Shown here one piece after another: positions 42,701-44,511 of a stretch of 64,000 nt of DNA. Positions within the stretch are counted from its first letter, which is position 1. Each line of letters begins with the position of its first letter. The DNA comes from Bimastos eiseni. Its lineage: Eukaryota; Annelida; Clitellata; Crassiclitellata; Lumbricidae. The position numbers and the translations under genes were made by a program. The notes under the pieces were generated by a model. It was not told the origin of the DNA and did no database searches. It saw only the letters and a program-made list of their open reading frames with translations. The stretch spans positions 36,326,264 through 36,390,263 of the forward strand of contig OY365806.1 in assembly GCA_959347315.1 (NCBI GenBank). The letters are read 5' to 3'.

Positions 42701-44511
42701 CGGTCCCTTCTGGGACTCACCCAGTCTGTCTCACTGTCGGCCGCCGAGGCCTCTCTCGGTATATGCGGTCGGTCCCTTCTGGGACTCACCCAGTCTGTCT
42801 CACTGTCGGCCGCCGAGGCCTCTCTCGGTATAAGCGGTCGGTCCTTTCCGGGACTCGCCCAGTCTGTCTCACTGTCGGCCGCCGAGGCCTCTTTTGGTAT
42901 ATACGAACGGCTAACCCGGGCTTTACCCGGTCTTTACACAGACCTGTGATTTATTTATTTCACTGTCGGACCTTCCCGAGAAAGCAACCTCACAATCAGC
43001 TGCAGACTTTCTCGCGATCGATAACAGGGTGGGGCCCCAGCCCTATCAGATCGGCAGAGTCGGTCTCAACACCAGACGCTCGGCTGTAGCTCGGACTAGT
43101 TTTTGGACGCCCTCTCGTCCGCAACTATATTTTTTCGCAACTTGCCGTGAACCAGGCTTTGAACGAACGCTCACCGACCACACGGGTGTGTGGTATTAAT
43201 CGCTAACCAAAGAATTCAATGCACCGTATATGCAGAGCAGTCGTCACCACTCTACAATATAAGCGACGCACCGCATGTCAGGCTATACTCAACCCGATTC
43301 ATGCGTCTGCACGCTATGCACAGAACTACAAATCGCCTATCGGTCTTCCCTCCAATACCAACACTGTAAGAAAATGTACGTAAATTAAGCGCTATGGCGA
43401 GCCGATTAACTACGAACAAATTCTTTAATCCAAGCCTTGTGGCCTGTCCGCCACACTACTCACTCAGGAGCGCTCCCGACACTGGCACGGCTGAGTGGAC
43501 CTTGGGCGACAAGCGCAACGCCAACGGGAGCGTTTTCTAGAGCGAGGGGCCAACCATGCACTGGTTAATAAAGGGCCAAAGGATTGGTGTACTGAGAAGG
43601 CACGATTTTGTTTAGTAGTTGTGCGGCAAATGGACCTCGAATTGCACAGCAATCATTCAGACGGACAGCGGTCTCACCCTACAAATTCACTGAAAAATGG
43701 ACGGAGTATAGAGGCAATGTAGATGATAATTTTAAAAAATGCGTGTAGGTGTACATTTTACCTGAACCGTCCTGATCGAGAGAGTTGTAGGTAATGTAGA
43801 GCGTCAGAGCGATTGAGACTACGGCAGCAATCATGAGGATGATGAGCGTGGTGTCCTGCAGAGCTTCCCAGGCCAACTGAAGGAAGTGTTTTGGCGGATT
43901 CAGTGGAATCACATTCGACCCAAAGGCGTCGCTTCGTAGCTGTTTATCAGCTAGAGTCCCACTTATACCTGTCGGACAAGTCTTACATCAGTTCAGGCAG
44001 TTACGATAATGAAGTTCTAATTTCTACATATCGTTATGGTTCAAATTCATGAACATCTCCAGCATCCATTAGTTTATTCCCCTCTTCGACGTAAAATCGA
44101 TGTCAACAACTGAAAACTACATATACGGAACTAAAGTACACATAACAGTCGATTTGTATTATTTCATCCTTGCATTATTATTTATTTTATTTTATTACCG
44201 AAACTTGATACCGTCCTTCTTCCAACAATTTTTGCTCAGAAGTGCATACTCAAGCCTCGACGGCGTAATTGCAGTATAGGCCTAATTTATAAAATTTCAA
44301 CACAAAATCAATAACCTCAGAATACATGCTCTTCTATCGAGTATGCTCTCCCTATAGGCTTACCTTCTGTGGGTGAGGTTCGAAGCCTGCTGCAGATTTC
44401 CAGTGAGTCACCATATTTGAGTTGTATCATTTTGTATCCATCCTCTCCTCGATGTTGCATCAGTTCTTTCAACTCATTTATGCTGCATCCAAATTTCTGC
44501 TGGTCAGCCAT
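7931..44511 (-). CDS. ATP2B: PMCA copy 1: plasma-membrane Ca2+-transporting ATPase, 21 coding exons
   Basis: P2B-type ATPase that exports Ca2+ from the cytosol across the plasma membrane using ATP. Joining the 21 exons listed separately gives one open frame of 3411 nt (1136 residues plus stop) with every exon phase matching. Visible landmarks are TGES at 217-220 (actuator domain), VPEGLP at 423-428 (TM4 Ca2+ site), CSDKTGTLT with the phosphorylated Asp at 467, KGASE at 592-596 (ATP binding), TGDGTND at 796-802 (hinge), and Asn892/Asp896 in TM6. The C-terminus holds a calmodulin-binding-like helix but ends much earlier than in copy 2. The ATG at 44511 has A at -3 and G at +4. Nineteen introns are GT-AG, apart from inferred GC donors after exons 12 and 15. 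Family identity is certain; splice choices for exons 6 and 21 are inferred. Vertebrate PMCAs are somewhat longer, about 1200 residues. Confidence 0.95.
7976..9190 (-). other. Intron 20 of PMCA copy 1, 3' part
   Basis: No exon found. Sequence near 8.1 kb is homologous to copy 2 intron around 55.5 kb, so the 126-codon plus-strand ORF at 8067-8447 is intronic. A pyrimidine-rich stretch spans 8.26-8.40 kb. Confidence 0.5.
9192..10005. repeat. Possible element bounded by GTCAAAtGCGCG / GACAAAAGAGCGC arrays
   Basis: Short arrays of related 13-15 bp units at 9192-9280 and 9917-10005, in the same orientation, enclose about 650 bp including a diverged AAGCTGGATTGATGAAA minisatellite (9545-9790). The architecture recalls the fold-back elements, but the arms look direct, not inverted. 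Confidence 0.4.
10150..10410 (-). mobile_element. LINE-related interspersed repeat
   Basis: Shares GGGCTGTCCAAA and downstream blocks with 20.09-20.53 kb. It ends GTAGGGAGTTGTAGGTTC, like the 20.5 kb copy (GTAGGAGTTGTAGGTTCG). Probably a CR1-like 3' region. No intact ORF. Confidence 0.45.
10515..10595. repeat. 16-bp tandem repeat
   Basis: About five units of GTACTGAGGTACAAAG, in intron 20 close to the donor of exon 20. Confidence 0.85.
10627..10821 (-). CDS. ATP2B: PMCA copy 1 exon 20 (start of C-terminal tail)
   Basis: Residues 1058-1122: [10 protein letters not shown], a diverged hydrophilic middle, then [16 protein letters not shown], the first half of the calmodulin-binding helix (RRGQILWFRGLNRIQTQ in vertebrates). 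Acceptor TTCTAG|ATAATG, donor AACAG|GTATAA. It has the same length as the copy 2 exon but differs at roughly half the residues. Confidence 0.92.
10822..11680 (-). other. Intron 19 of PMCA copy 1
   Basis: Homologous in part to copy 2 intron 56.4-56.87 kb. A fragment at 11.20-11.30 kb (GAGGCGTGGTGCAGTGTTGG) matches the 20.36 kb LINE-related repeat. No extra exon seen. Confidence 0.45.
11681..11788 (-). CDS. ATP2B: PMCA copy 1 exon 19 (TM10)
   Basis: Residues 1022-1057: [16 protein letters not shown], then [18 protein letters not shown], matching the QWMWCxxxGxGELVWGQ signature of the last membrane helix. Acceptor CTTGTAG|GTCATT, donor GGTCAG|GTGAGT, 108 nt. A hAT element lies only 12 bp (plus its 8-bp duplication) upstream of the acceptor. 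Confidence 0.9.
11809..12100 (+). mobile_element. hAT-like MITE with perfect 8-bp TSD
   Basis: Termini CAGGGGTGTGACAAG and CCTTGTCACACCTCTG. Flanked on both sides by CAACACAC (11801-11808 and 12101-12108), the 8-bp duplication expected of hAT transposases. 292 bp, no ORF. Absent from the matching position in copy 2. Confidence 0.92.
12109..12700 (-). other. Intron 18 of PMCA copy 1, no feature
   Basis: AT-rich, no exon or recognised repeat. Confidence 0.35.
12700..13665 (-). pseudogene. Broken class A GPCR-like sequence
   Basis: Minus-strand frames show class A receptor segments in order: [20 protein letters not shown], then VYHPVKK (TM3 and the E-R-Y motif, about 13.5 kb), ALLVYTFGL (TM4), [13 protein letters not shown] and [11 protein letters not shown] (TM5, about 13.25 kb), and [20 protein letters not shown] (TM6, about 12.87 kb). 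Stops and frameshifts separate them, and no TM1, TM2 or complete TM7 is evident. The TM6 style resembles invertebrate peptide receptors. It is intronless and sits inside PMCA intron 18, on the same strand. Confidence 0.7.
12904..13150. repeat. Inverted repeat arm 1 within GPCR-like locus
   Basis: About 250 bp whose reverse complement recurs, diverged, at 13600-13865. Shared tracts include CACGCACCAATCGCTTCACC and GAATTCGGAAGGCCGAAG. Confidence 0.85.
13600..13865. repeat. Inverted repeat arm 2 within GPCR-like locus
   Basis: Opposite-orientation partner of 12904-13150. In the plus direction it carries the receptor's third-loop sequence ([14 protein letters not shown]), while the receptor remnants beside it read on minus. 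Confidence 0.85.
14311..14575. mobile_element. Fold-back element A, short copy
   Basis: Ends in inverted copies of the 16-bp unit AACCTTCGGACTATCG (about two units per arm). The interior has GAAGCTGAATTAATTGATGA and AATGGTGGAATCCAGCTTCT. Same architecture as 34587-34896. Lies in intron 18, near the donor of exon 18. Confidence 0.75.
14639..14850 (-). CDS. ATP2B: PMCA copy 1 exon 18 (TM8, TM9)
   Basis: Residues 951-1021: [20 protein letters not shown], then [13 protein letters not shown], then [13 protein letters not shown]. The FNExNARKIHGxRNVF block is typical of PMCAs between TM8 and TM9. Acceptor TTCTAG|GCCATG, donor GGCCAG|GTTAGT, 212 nt. Confidence 0.94.
14851..15646 (-). other. Intron 17 of PMCA copy 1
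   Basis: Homologous to copy 2 intron 17 (for example 15262 against 58910). Contains an ATC/CAT-rich low-complexity patch at 15.32-15.46 kb. No exon. Confidence 0.5.
15647..15860 (-). CDS. ATP2B: PMCA copy 1 exon 17 (TM6, TM7)
   Basis: Residues 880-950: [20 protein letters not shown] is TM6, with Asn892 and Asp896 as Ca2+ ligands. [17 protein letters not shown] follows, then TM7 ([13 protein letters not shown]). Acceptor TTGTAG|GATTCT, donor TTTTTG|GTATAA, 214 nt. Open frames seen here in other frames are shadows. Confidence 0.95.
15861..16585 (-). other. Intron 16 of PMCA copy 1, 5' of fold-back A
   Basis: No exon recognised. A GC-rich patch at 16.0-16.07 kb stands out from AT-rich surroundings. 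Confidence 0.35.
16586..16913. mobile_element. Fold-back element A, array-rich copy
   Basis: About four units of CGATAGTCCGAAGGTT, a loop of about 25 bp, then about fourteen units in the opposite orientation (AACCTTCGGACTATCG). A long hairpin is possible. No ORF of its own. Confidence 0.85.
16925..17130 (+). mobile_element. LINE 3'-end-like sequence
   Basis: Ends GGTTCTTATAAGGCGCTATA then AAATAGCC and an ATGC/ATAC tail, resembling the 3' end of the 2839 LINE (GGTTCTTATAAATAGC then ATAC repeats). Confidence 0.45.
17131..17630 (-). other. Intron 16 of PMCA copy 1, 3' part
   Basis: A tRNA-derived SINE is possible (reverse B-box-like GACTCGAACCCTG at 17.28 kb), but I see no complete tRNA. Confidence 0.25.
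17631..17822 (-). CDS. ATP2B: PMCA copy 1 exon 16 (TM5)
   Basis: Residues 816-879: [20 protein letters not shown], then [20 protein letters not shown], then TM5 ([19 protein letters not shown]) ending IIE. Acceptor GAACAG|GGCATT, donor TTGAG|GTTAGC, 192 nt, phase 0-0. A degraded partial copy of the copy 2 version lies near 61.2 kb. Confidence 0.94.
18174..19017. mobile_element. hAT-like element with TACCCG arms
   Basis: Termini TAGAGGTCTGCGGGTA and TACCCGCAGACCCCTA, with TACCCG-rich arms. Flanks ATGCATAC and TTGCATAC match at 7 of 8. The interior holds a (TAG)n array and a purine-rich block; the 209-codon ORF here is low-complexity. Confidence 0.8.
18378..18467. repeat. Trinucleotide microsatellite (TAG/TAA)n
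   Basis: About 90 bp of TAG and TAA repeats inside the TACCCG hAT-like element, followed by about 200 bp rich in GGA/GAA. Confidence 0.95.
19464..19747 (+). mobile_element. hAT-like MITE, CAGGGGTGTAACAAG family
   Basis: Termini CAGGGGTGTAACAAG and CTTGTTACACCTCTG; flanks AATGTAAC and AAAGTAAC match at 7 of 8. Internal blocks are shared with 11809 and 51539. It interrupts another repeat beginning TAGGGTGACCACATGTCC near 19371, itself a common hAT-type end. Confidence 0.88.
20090..20535 (-). mobile_element. LINE-related repeat, CR1-like 3' region
   Basis: Starts GGGGCTGTCCAAA. Minus-strand frames include [12 protein letters not shown] followed by [10 protein letters not shown], like the C-terminus of CR1-type polymerases. 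Related to 10.15-10.41 and 37.3-37.8 kb. Confidence 0.5.
21276..21470 (-). CDS. ATP2B: PMCA copy 1 exon 15 (hinge), GC donor
   Basis: Residues 751-815: [20 protein letters not shown], then [20 protein letters not shown] and FAM, the hinge domain of P-type ATPases. Acceptor GTTGCAG|GTTCAG. Continuity with Gly-Ile-Ala-Gly-Thr-Asp of exon 16 demands the donor GCTATG|GCAAGT, a GC donor. The same site is kept in copy 2. Confidence 0.93.
21471..21571 (-). promoter_or_regulatory. Paralog-conserved intron block upstream of exon 15
   Basis: About 100 bp immediately before the exon 15 acceptor matches copy 2 (62270-62371) with about two mismatches, while neighbouring intron has diverged. It contains a perfect hairpin, CTGGGCA-ATAGAA-TGCCCAG, and donor-like GTGAGT/GTAAGG on the transcript strand. 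Confidence 0.6.
21572..22547 (-). other. Intron 14 of PMCA copy 1
   Basis: AT-rich, no exon. Sequence just past the exon 14 donor (22.46-22.55 kb) is moderately conserved with copy 2. Confidence 0.45.
22548..22730 (-). CDS. ATP2B: PMCA copy 1 exon 14
   Basis: Residues 690-750: [20 protein letters not shown], then [15 protein letters not shown], then [25 protein letters not shown] is diagnostic for P2B ATPases. Acceptor TTTTAG|GTACCA, donor CTCCG|GTGATT, 183 nt, phase 0-0. Confidence 0.95.
22932..24569. mobile_element. Fold-back element B, 15-bp unit arms
   Basis: The left arm (22932-22947 plus 23792-23915) has about nine units of GCTCATAGGACGTTC. The right arm (24433-24569) has nine units in reverse (GAACGTCCTATGAGC). 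The AT-rich interior of about 500 bp has no ORF. The left arm is split by a hAT. Located in intron 13, near the exon 13 donor. Confidence 0.85.
22948..23791 (+). mobile_element. hAT-like CAAGACC element, copy 2, perfect TSD
   Basis: Starts CAGTGTTGGGCACGAG, ends GATCCCTG, 844 bp. Flanked by CTCATAGG on both sides (22940-22947 and 23792-23799). Same internal sequence as 6386-7208. Confidence 0.93.
24619..24740 (-). CDS. ATP2B: PMCA copy 1 exon 13
   Basis: Residues 649-689: [20 protein letters not shown], then [18 protein letters not shown], the conserved return to the phosphorylation domain. Acceptor TCTCAG|GTGATG, donor AGAG|GTATGT. A fold-back element ends about 50 bp downstream in transcript sense (24569). 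Confidence 0.93.
24741..25128 (-). other. Intron 12 of PMCA copy 1
   Basis: The AAGGTAAGGTA-rich non-coding sequence near 24.76-24.92 kb resembles 25.55-25.68 kb. This is the intron with the inferred GC donor. No other feature. Confidence 0.45.
25129..25271 (-). CDS. ATP2B: PMCA copy 1 exon 12, GC donor
   Basis: Residues 601-648: [14 protein letters not shown], then [20 protein letters not shown], then YVA. Acceptor TTATTAG|ATGTTC. The frame into exon 13 (Gly-Asp-Ala) requires the break at GGCAG|GCAAGT, a GC donor otherwise perfectly matching the consensus. A GT two bases downstream would shift frame. Confidence 0.87.
25958..26231. mobile_element. Short hAT-like MITE with perfect 8-bp TSD
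   Basis: Termini TAGGGACGTCATTTC and GAAATGACGTCCCTG. Flanked by AACTGCGC at 25950-25957 and 26232-26239. 274 bp, no ORF. Located in intron 11. Confidence 0.93.
26240..26335. repeat. Interspersed repeat shared with 51.15 kb
   Basis: GGCAATCCCAAGCTTGGA and TTATCACACAGTGTAGTTAA recur in diverged form at 51.16-51.25 kb. The family is not identified. Part of the sequence that received the 25958 hAT. Confidence 0.5.
26340..27066 (-). other. Intron 11 of PMCA copy 1, remainder
   Basis: No exon recognised. The 90-codon minus-strand ORF at 26557-26829 resembles no family I know. Confidence 0.35.
27067..27305 (-). CDS. ATP2B: PMCA copy 1 exon 11 (ATP-binding domain)
   Basis: Residues 522-600. [17 protein letters not shown] is the family [10 protein letters not shown] motif. 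[13 protein letters not shown] follows, then KGASEIVLK (592-600), whose Lys lies near ATP. Acceptor TTTAG|CCACCC. The donor CAAAAA|GTAGGA splits the last Lys codon, phase 2. Confidence 0.92.
27306..27550 (-). other. Intron 10 of PMCA copy 1
   Basis: Short AT-rich intron. ORFs overlapping it begin in exon 11 antisense and are not genes. Confidence 0.5.
27551..27657 (-). CDS. ATP2B: PMCA copy 1 exon 10 (nucleotide-binding domain start)
   Basis: Residues 486-521: [20 protein letters not shown], then [15 protein letters not shown], the start of the large cytosolic ATP-binding loop. It lacks an ATG, so it does not appear as a simple ORF. Acceptor CTACAG|GTCGAC, donor ATTG|GTAATT, 107 nt, exit phase 0. 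Confidence 0.9.
27658..28428 (-). other. Intron 9 of PMCA copy 1
   Basis: AT-rich; no repeat or exon recognised. Confidence 0.45.
28429..28564 (-). CDS. ATP2B: PMCA copy 1 exon 9 (phosphorylation site)
   Basis: Residues 441-485: [20 protein letters not shown], then the catalytic [17 protein letters not shown] with the phosphorylated Asp467, then CYLA. Acceptor GTTAG|AGAATG. The donor GGCCG|GTCAGA is not strong but preserves the alignment length with vertebrate PMCAs and the phase into exon 10. Confidence 0.93.
28565..29174 (-). other. Intron 8 of PMCA copy 1
   Basis: AT-rich; nothing recognised. Confidence 0.45.
29175..29377 (-). CDS. ATP2B: PMCA copy 1 exon 8 (TM3, TM4, VPEGLP)
   Basis: Residues 373-440. 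TM3 is [17 protein letters not shown]4 is [20 protein letters not shown], with Glu425 in the Ca2+-binding position of VPEGLP. It ends LALAYSVR. Acceptor TCCTAG|GTATCG, donor TCCGG|GTAAGA, exit phase 0. Confidence 0.94.
29378..29763 (-). other. Intron 7 of PMCA copy 1
   Basis: AT-rich; nothing recognised. Confidence 0.45.
29764..29863 (-). CDS. ATP2B: PMCA copy 1 exon 7 (phospholipid-sensitive segment)
   Basis: Residues 340-372: [20 protein letters not shown], then [13 protein letters not shown]. This matches the basic KEKSVLQxKLxKLAxQIG segment before TM3 that binds acidic phospholipids in vertebrate PMCAs. Acceptor TATTAG|GATGAA, donor TTTTG|GTAAGT, entry phase 0, exit phase 1. Confidence 0.88.
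30025..30400 (-). repeat. Interspersed repeat, inverted relative to 33.0 kb
   Basis: Contains a LINE-like 3' motif ATTTATATAGCGCCCCT at 30.04 kb. Then 30.15-30.39 kb shares CCAACACACGACGA, CAGAGACTCT and CACAAACAA-type blocks, reverse complemented, with 33.0-33.35 kb. Confidence 0.55.
30460..30985. repeat. Degenerate internal duplication of about 150-200 bp units
   Basis: Three diverged occurrences of CGAACGGCGAAGGTTT or similar followed by GAGTCAATAGC and AAATGCATACAAAG, and two of GAGACAGGTTTTTGA. Possibly the UTR of a mobile element. No convincing ORF. Confidence 0.5.
31115..31598 (+). mobile_element. Full-length GGGGCCGTCCAC TIR element
   Basis: The left end GGGGCCGTCCACATATTACG pairs with the right end (reverse complement GGGCCCATCCATATATTACG). 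484 bp, no ORF. Flanks TTA and TTG could be a decayed 3-bp target duplication. Three shorter relatives lie at 3.6-5.6 kb. Confidence 0.75.
31829..32020. repeat. Fragments of two hAT families
   Basis: CGCTTGTTACACCTCTG at 31829 is a solo end of the CAGAGGTGTAACAAG family. TACCCG-rich sequence ending CCCGCAGACCTCGAG near 32.01 kb is a solo end of the 18174 family. Confidence 0.55.
32021..32496 (-). other. Intron 6 of PMCA copy 1, 5' part
   Basis: No feature recognised. Confidence 0.35.
32497..32678 (-). CDS. ATP2B: PMCA copy 1 exon 6 (variable regulatory loop)
   Basis: Residues 279-339, a poorly conserved charged stretch (for example [14 protein letters not shown] and [13 protein letters not shown]) where vertebrate PMCAs have splice site A and the phospholipid-binding region. 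The acceptor is TTTACAG|ATCGTA. I chose the donor CAGAAG|GTATAT at 32497 because it enters exon 7 in phase 0. An inner donor, GTAG|GTCATA near 32547, would put a TGA at the exon 7 junction. Skipping the exon (182 nt) also shifts frame. Confidence 0.75.
33005..33345 (+). repeat. Interspersed repeat, inverted partner of 30.15-30.39 kb
   Basis: Shares ACCAACACACGACGAATGTC, GACGAATATC and CCCAGAGACTCT with the reverse complement of 30.15-30.39 kb. Lies between exons 5 and 6. Confidence 0.6.
33431..33559 (-). CDS. ATP2B: PMCA copy 1 exon 5 (end of actuator domain)
   Basis: Residues 236-278: [20 protein letters not shown], then [11 protein letters not shown], then the charged [10 protein letters not shown] that leads into the regulatory loop between TM2 and TM3. 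Acceptor GTTAG|GTACAC, donor AAAAAG|GTAACA, 129 nt, phase 1-1. Confidence 0.93.
33719..33760. repeat. (TA)n microsatellite
   Basis: About 42 bp of TA dinucleotides in intron 4. Confidence 0.97.
33761..34586 (-). other. Intron 4 of PMCA copy 1
   Basis: No exon. Short ORFs on both strands are unrecognised. Confidence 0.35.
34587..34896. mobile_element. Fold-back element A, third copy
   Basis: Left arm with CGATAATCCGAAGGTTCGAT, right arm with CCGAACCTTCGGACCATCG. The interior shares GAAGCTGAATTAATTGATGA and AATGGTGCAATCCAGCTTCT with 14311-14575, including a local inverted pair of AGCTGGATGAATGAAA-like blocks. Confidence 0.75.
35122..35247 (-). CDS. ATP2B: PMCA copy 1 exon 4 (actuator domain, TGES)
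   Basis: Residues 194-235: [20 protein letters not shown], then LTGES at 216-220, the dephosphorylation loop of P-type ATPases, ending PMLLS. There is no ATG in the exon, so simple ORF calling misses it. Acceptor TTACAG|GAGACC, donor GTCAG|GTAAGT, 126 nt, phase 1-1. Confidence 0.93.
35535..36010 (-). mobile_element. LINE reverse-transcriptase C-terminal fragment
   Basis: Minus-strand frames read [33 protein letters not shown], then [11 protein letters not shown] and [14 protein letters not shown] with a stop near 35.55 kb. This is the thumb-to-end region of a LINE polymerase. Degenerate, in intron 3. Confidence 0.7.
36047..36071. repeat. (TA)n microsatellite
   Basis: Short TA array in intron 3 upstream of exon 4. 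Confidence 0.9.
36072..36582 (-). other. Intron 3 of PMCA copy 1, remainder
   Basis: Nothing recognised. Confidence 0.4.
36583..36807 (-). CDS. ATP2B: PMCA copy 1 exon 3 (TM2, start of actuator domain)
   Basis: Residues 119-193. [20 protein letters not shown] forms TM2, followed by [16 protein letters not shown], the conserved start of the actuator domain, and [11 protein letters not shown]. Acceptor TTTTAG|CCGACG. The donor ATATG|GTGTGC is weak but is set by the phase of exon 4. The intron upstream of it is about 7 kb and carries the satellite block and LINE/hAT nest. Confidence 0.93.
37310..37790 (-). mobile_element. LINE C-terminal fragment
   Basis: Minus-strand frames read [18 protein letters not shown] near 37.6 kb and [16 protein letters not shown] near 37.48 kb, typical of the end of CR1-like polymerases, followed by an AT-rich 3' region. 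Frames are broken. Confidence 0.65.
37755..37920. repeat. Interspersed repeat shared with 61.37 kb
   Basis: ACTCTGCCTCCCT preceded by ACACCC.CCT.AACA, and a following TCGACGCAG/CTCGACACAG block, recur at 61.37-61.50 kb. Family unknown, probably LINE-derived. Confidence 0.45.
38035..38235 (-). mobile_element. LINE 3'-end fragment
   Basis: Minus-strand frames contain RRAFSVVG and, in another frame, [19 protein letters not shown], then GSAGSAPR at the end. Matches the final part of CR1-like polymerases with one frameshift. Confidence 0.6.
38236..39219 (-). other. Intron 2 of PMCA copy 1, unassigned part
   Basis: Two related segments (38.29-38.37 and 38.74-38.82 kb) share GGGACCGTCCC and CCTAAGTCTCCGCC.CTG, possibly hAT-type ends (CAGGGGCGGAGA). 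The plus-strand 107-codon ORF at 38917-39240 is unrecognised. Confidence 0.4.
39220..40665 (-). mobile_element. LINE RT fragment split by a hAT
   Basis: Minus strand: [14 protein letters not shown] (RT motif A) near 40.6 kb, then a hAT (40549-39510), then beyond it degenerate sequence including [12 protein letters not shown] (the F-A-D-D active site) near 39.25 kb. The order is as expected for one RT domain, so the hAT landed inside it. Frames are broken. Confidence 0.7.
39510..40549. mobile_element. hAT-like element with GGGTC arms and perfect TSD
   Basis: Termini CAGAGATGTCCACGGGT and ACCCATGGCAACTCTG, with GGGTCGGGT-rich arms on both sides. Flanked by GAATGGAG at 39502-39509 and 40550-40557. 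1040 bp, no transposase ORF. Confidence 0.93.
40783..40960. repeat. (CATT)n microsatellite and LINE 3'-end-like tail
   Basis: About 32 bp of CATT, then AAGATTTATATAGCGCCACT, the same 3' motif as at 30.04 and 47.45 kb. It reads as the tail of a minus-strand LINE whose body would be 40.83 kb upward. Confidence 0.55.
40851..41819 (-). CDS. Unrecognised ORF, Cys-rich segment then basic tail
   Basis: 322 codons open on the minus strand. The first third is translated satellite (for example [15 protein letters not shown]). Residues of about 105-195 form a Cys-rich block with spacing seen as [33 protein letters not shown] and DCLRVTRC. The rest is hydrophilic with [20 protein letters not shown]. The last about 25 codons overlap a LINE-like 3' motif. 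The true start is unclear because the first ATG lies in satellite. I do not recognise the family; it may be part of a mobile element. Confidence 0.35.
   Translation of the reverse strand: MIVLRSFDKYSCWLPNEVILTPAVFRGFLTCVSDRNNIFTRGFPAISLLVYLNAVSLIAVSPRYLFLILLRFFDTYSSWLPNVVIDTPRVFPKSQYILRCWWTTAKREDGQSWCMIIYTCEAGMPHTDMEREVHEKWKVRFPVDKCLGKGDVKISGQYCLRQSDEGTCYKYFCSPEQRERLMPPVGDCLRVTRCRMIRRGSGQVERKRKTVSKRVNKKGKTPVGKRANPVLNKGHPQDVAHSATAEVIESDPETESYTVASFRETVNPDSPLTVTATKGIDGERSGYAKNRLRSDSSGSRHRRGLEPAPLRDLVASERCTPQ
41560..42050. repeat. Satellite block 1, higher-order unit of about 198 bp
   Basis: Repeats of GTTAGGTAGCCAA, AAGATATCGCGGGGAAACCG and GAGTAAGTATGACC, with two long units and two short ones ending in TA arrays. 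It shares the TAGGTAGCCAA module with block 2. Confidence 0.85.
42271..42630. repeat. Satellite block 2, three 115-bp units
   Basis: CTCGGCCACCCG recurs at 115-bp spacing (42286, 42401, 42516). Each unit contains AACCTGCTGGAAAAC and CTAGGTAGCCAACATTTATA. Very similar copies. Confidence 0.92.
42670..42945. repeat. Satellite block 3, four 69-bp units
   Basis: GGCCGCCGAGGCCTCT recurs at 42670, 42739, 42808 and 42877. The 69-bp period is 23 codons, so a plus-strand frame stays open ([20 protein letters not shown]), but no start context or homology supports a gene. Confidence 0.92.
42946..43440 (-). other. Unassigned sequence between satellite and LINE
   Basis: GC-richer than the introns around it and probably part of the same element as the satellites. 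No ORF. Confidence 0.35.
43440..43680 (-). mobile_element. LINE 3'-end fragment
   Basis: Minus-strand sequence ending GTCGGGAGCGCTCCTGAGTG encodes a broken version of the CR1-like C-terminus (final VGSAPE). Lies about 80 bp from exon 2's 3' side. Confidence 0.45.
43762..43968 (-). CDS. ATP2B: PMCA copy 1 exon 2 (TM1)
   Basis: Residues 50-118. It carries the [15 protein letters not shown] motif that precedes TM1 in PMCAs, then the hydrophobic TM1 (about [19 protein letters not shown]), and ends in the first extracellular loop (DQDGS). Acceptor CCGACAG|GTATAA, donor TTCAG|GTAAAA, phase 1 on both sides. Confidence 0.93.
43969..44363 (-). other. Intron 1 of PMCA copy 1
   Basis: AT-rich; nothing recognised. 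Confidence 0.5.
44364..44511 (-). CDS. ATP2B: PMCA copy 1 exon 1 (N-terminus)
   Basis: Residues 1-49, starting [14 protein letters not shown] and ending in the family-typical TSPTEG. The ATG sits in a good context (AAGATGG). The donor is GAAG|GTAAGC, phase 1. This is the cytosolic N-terminal tail. An upstream non-coding exon may exist because TTCAAG just before the ATG could serve as an acceptor; this is unproven. Confidence 0.9.
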
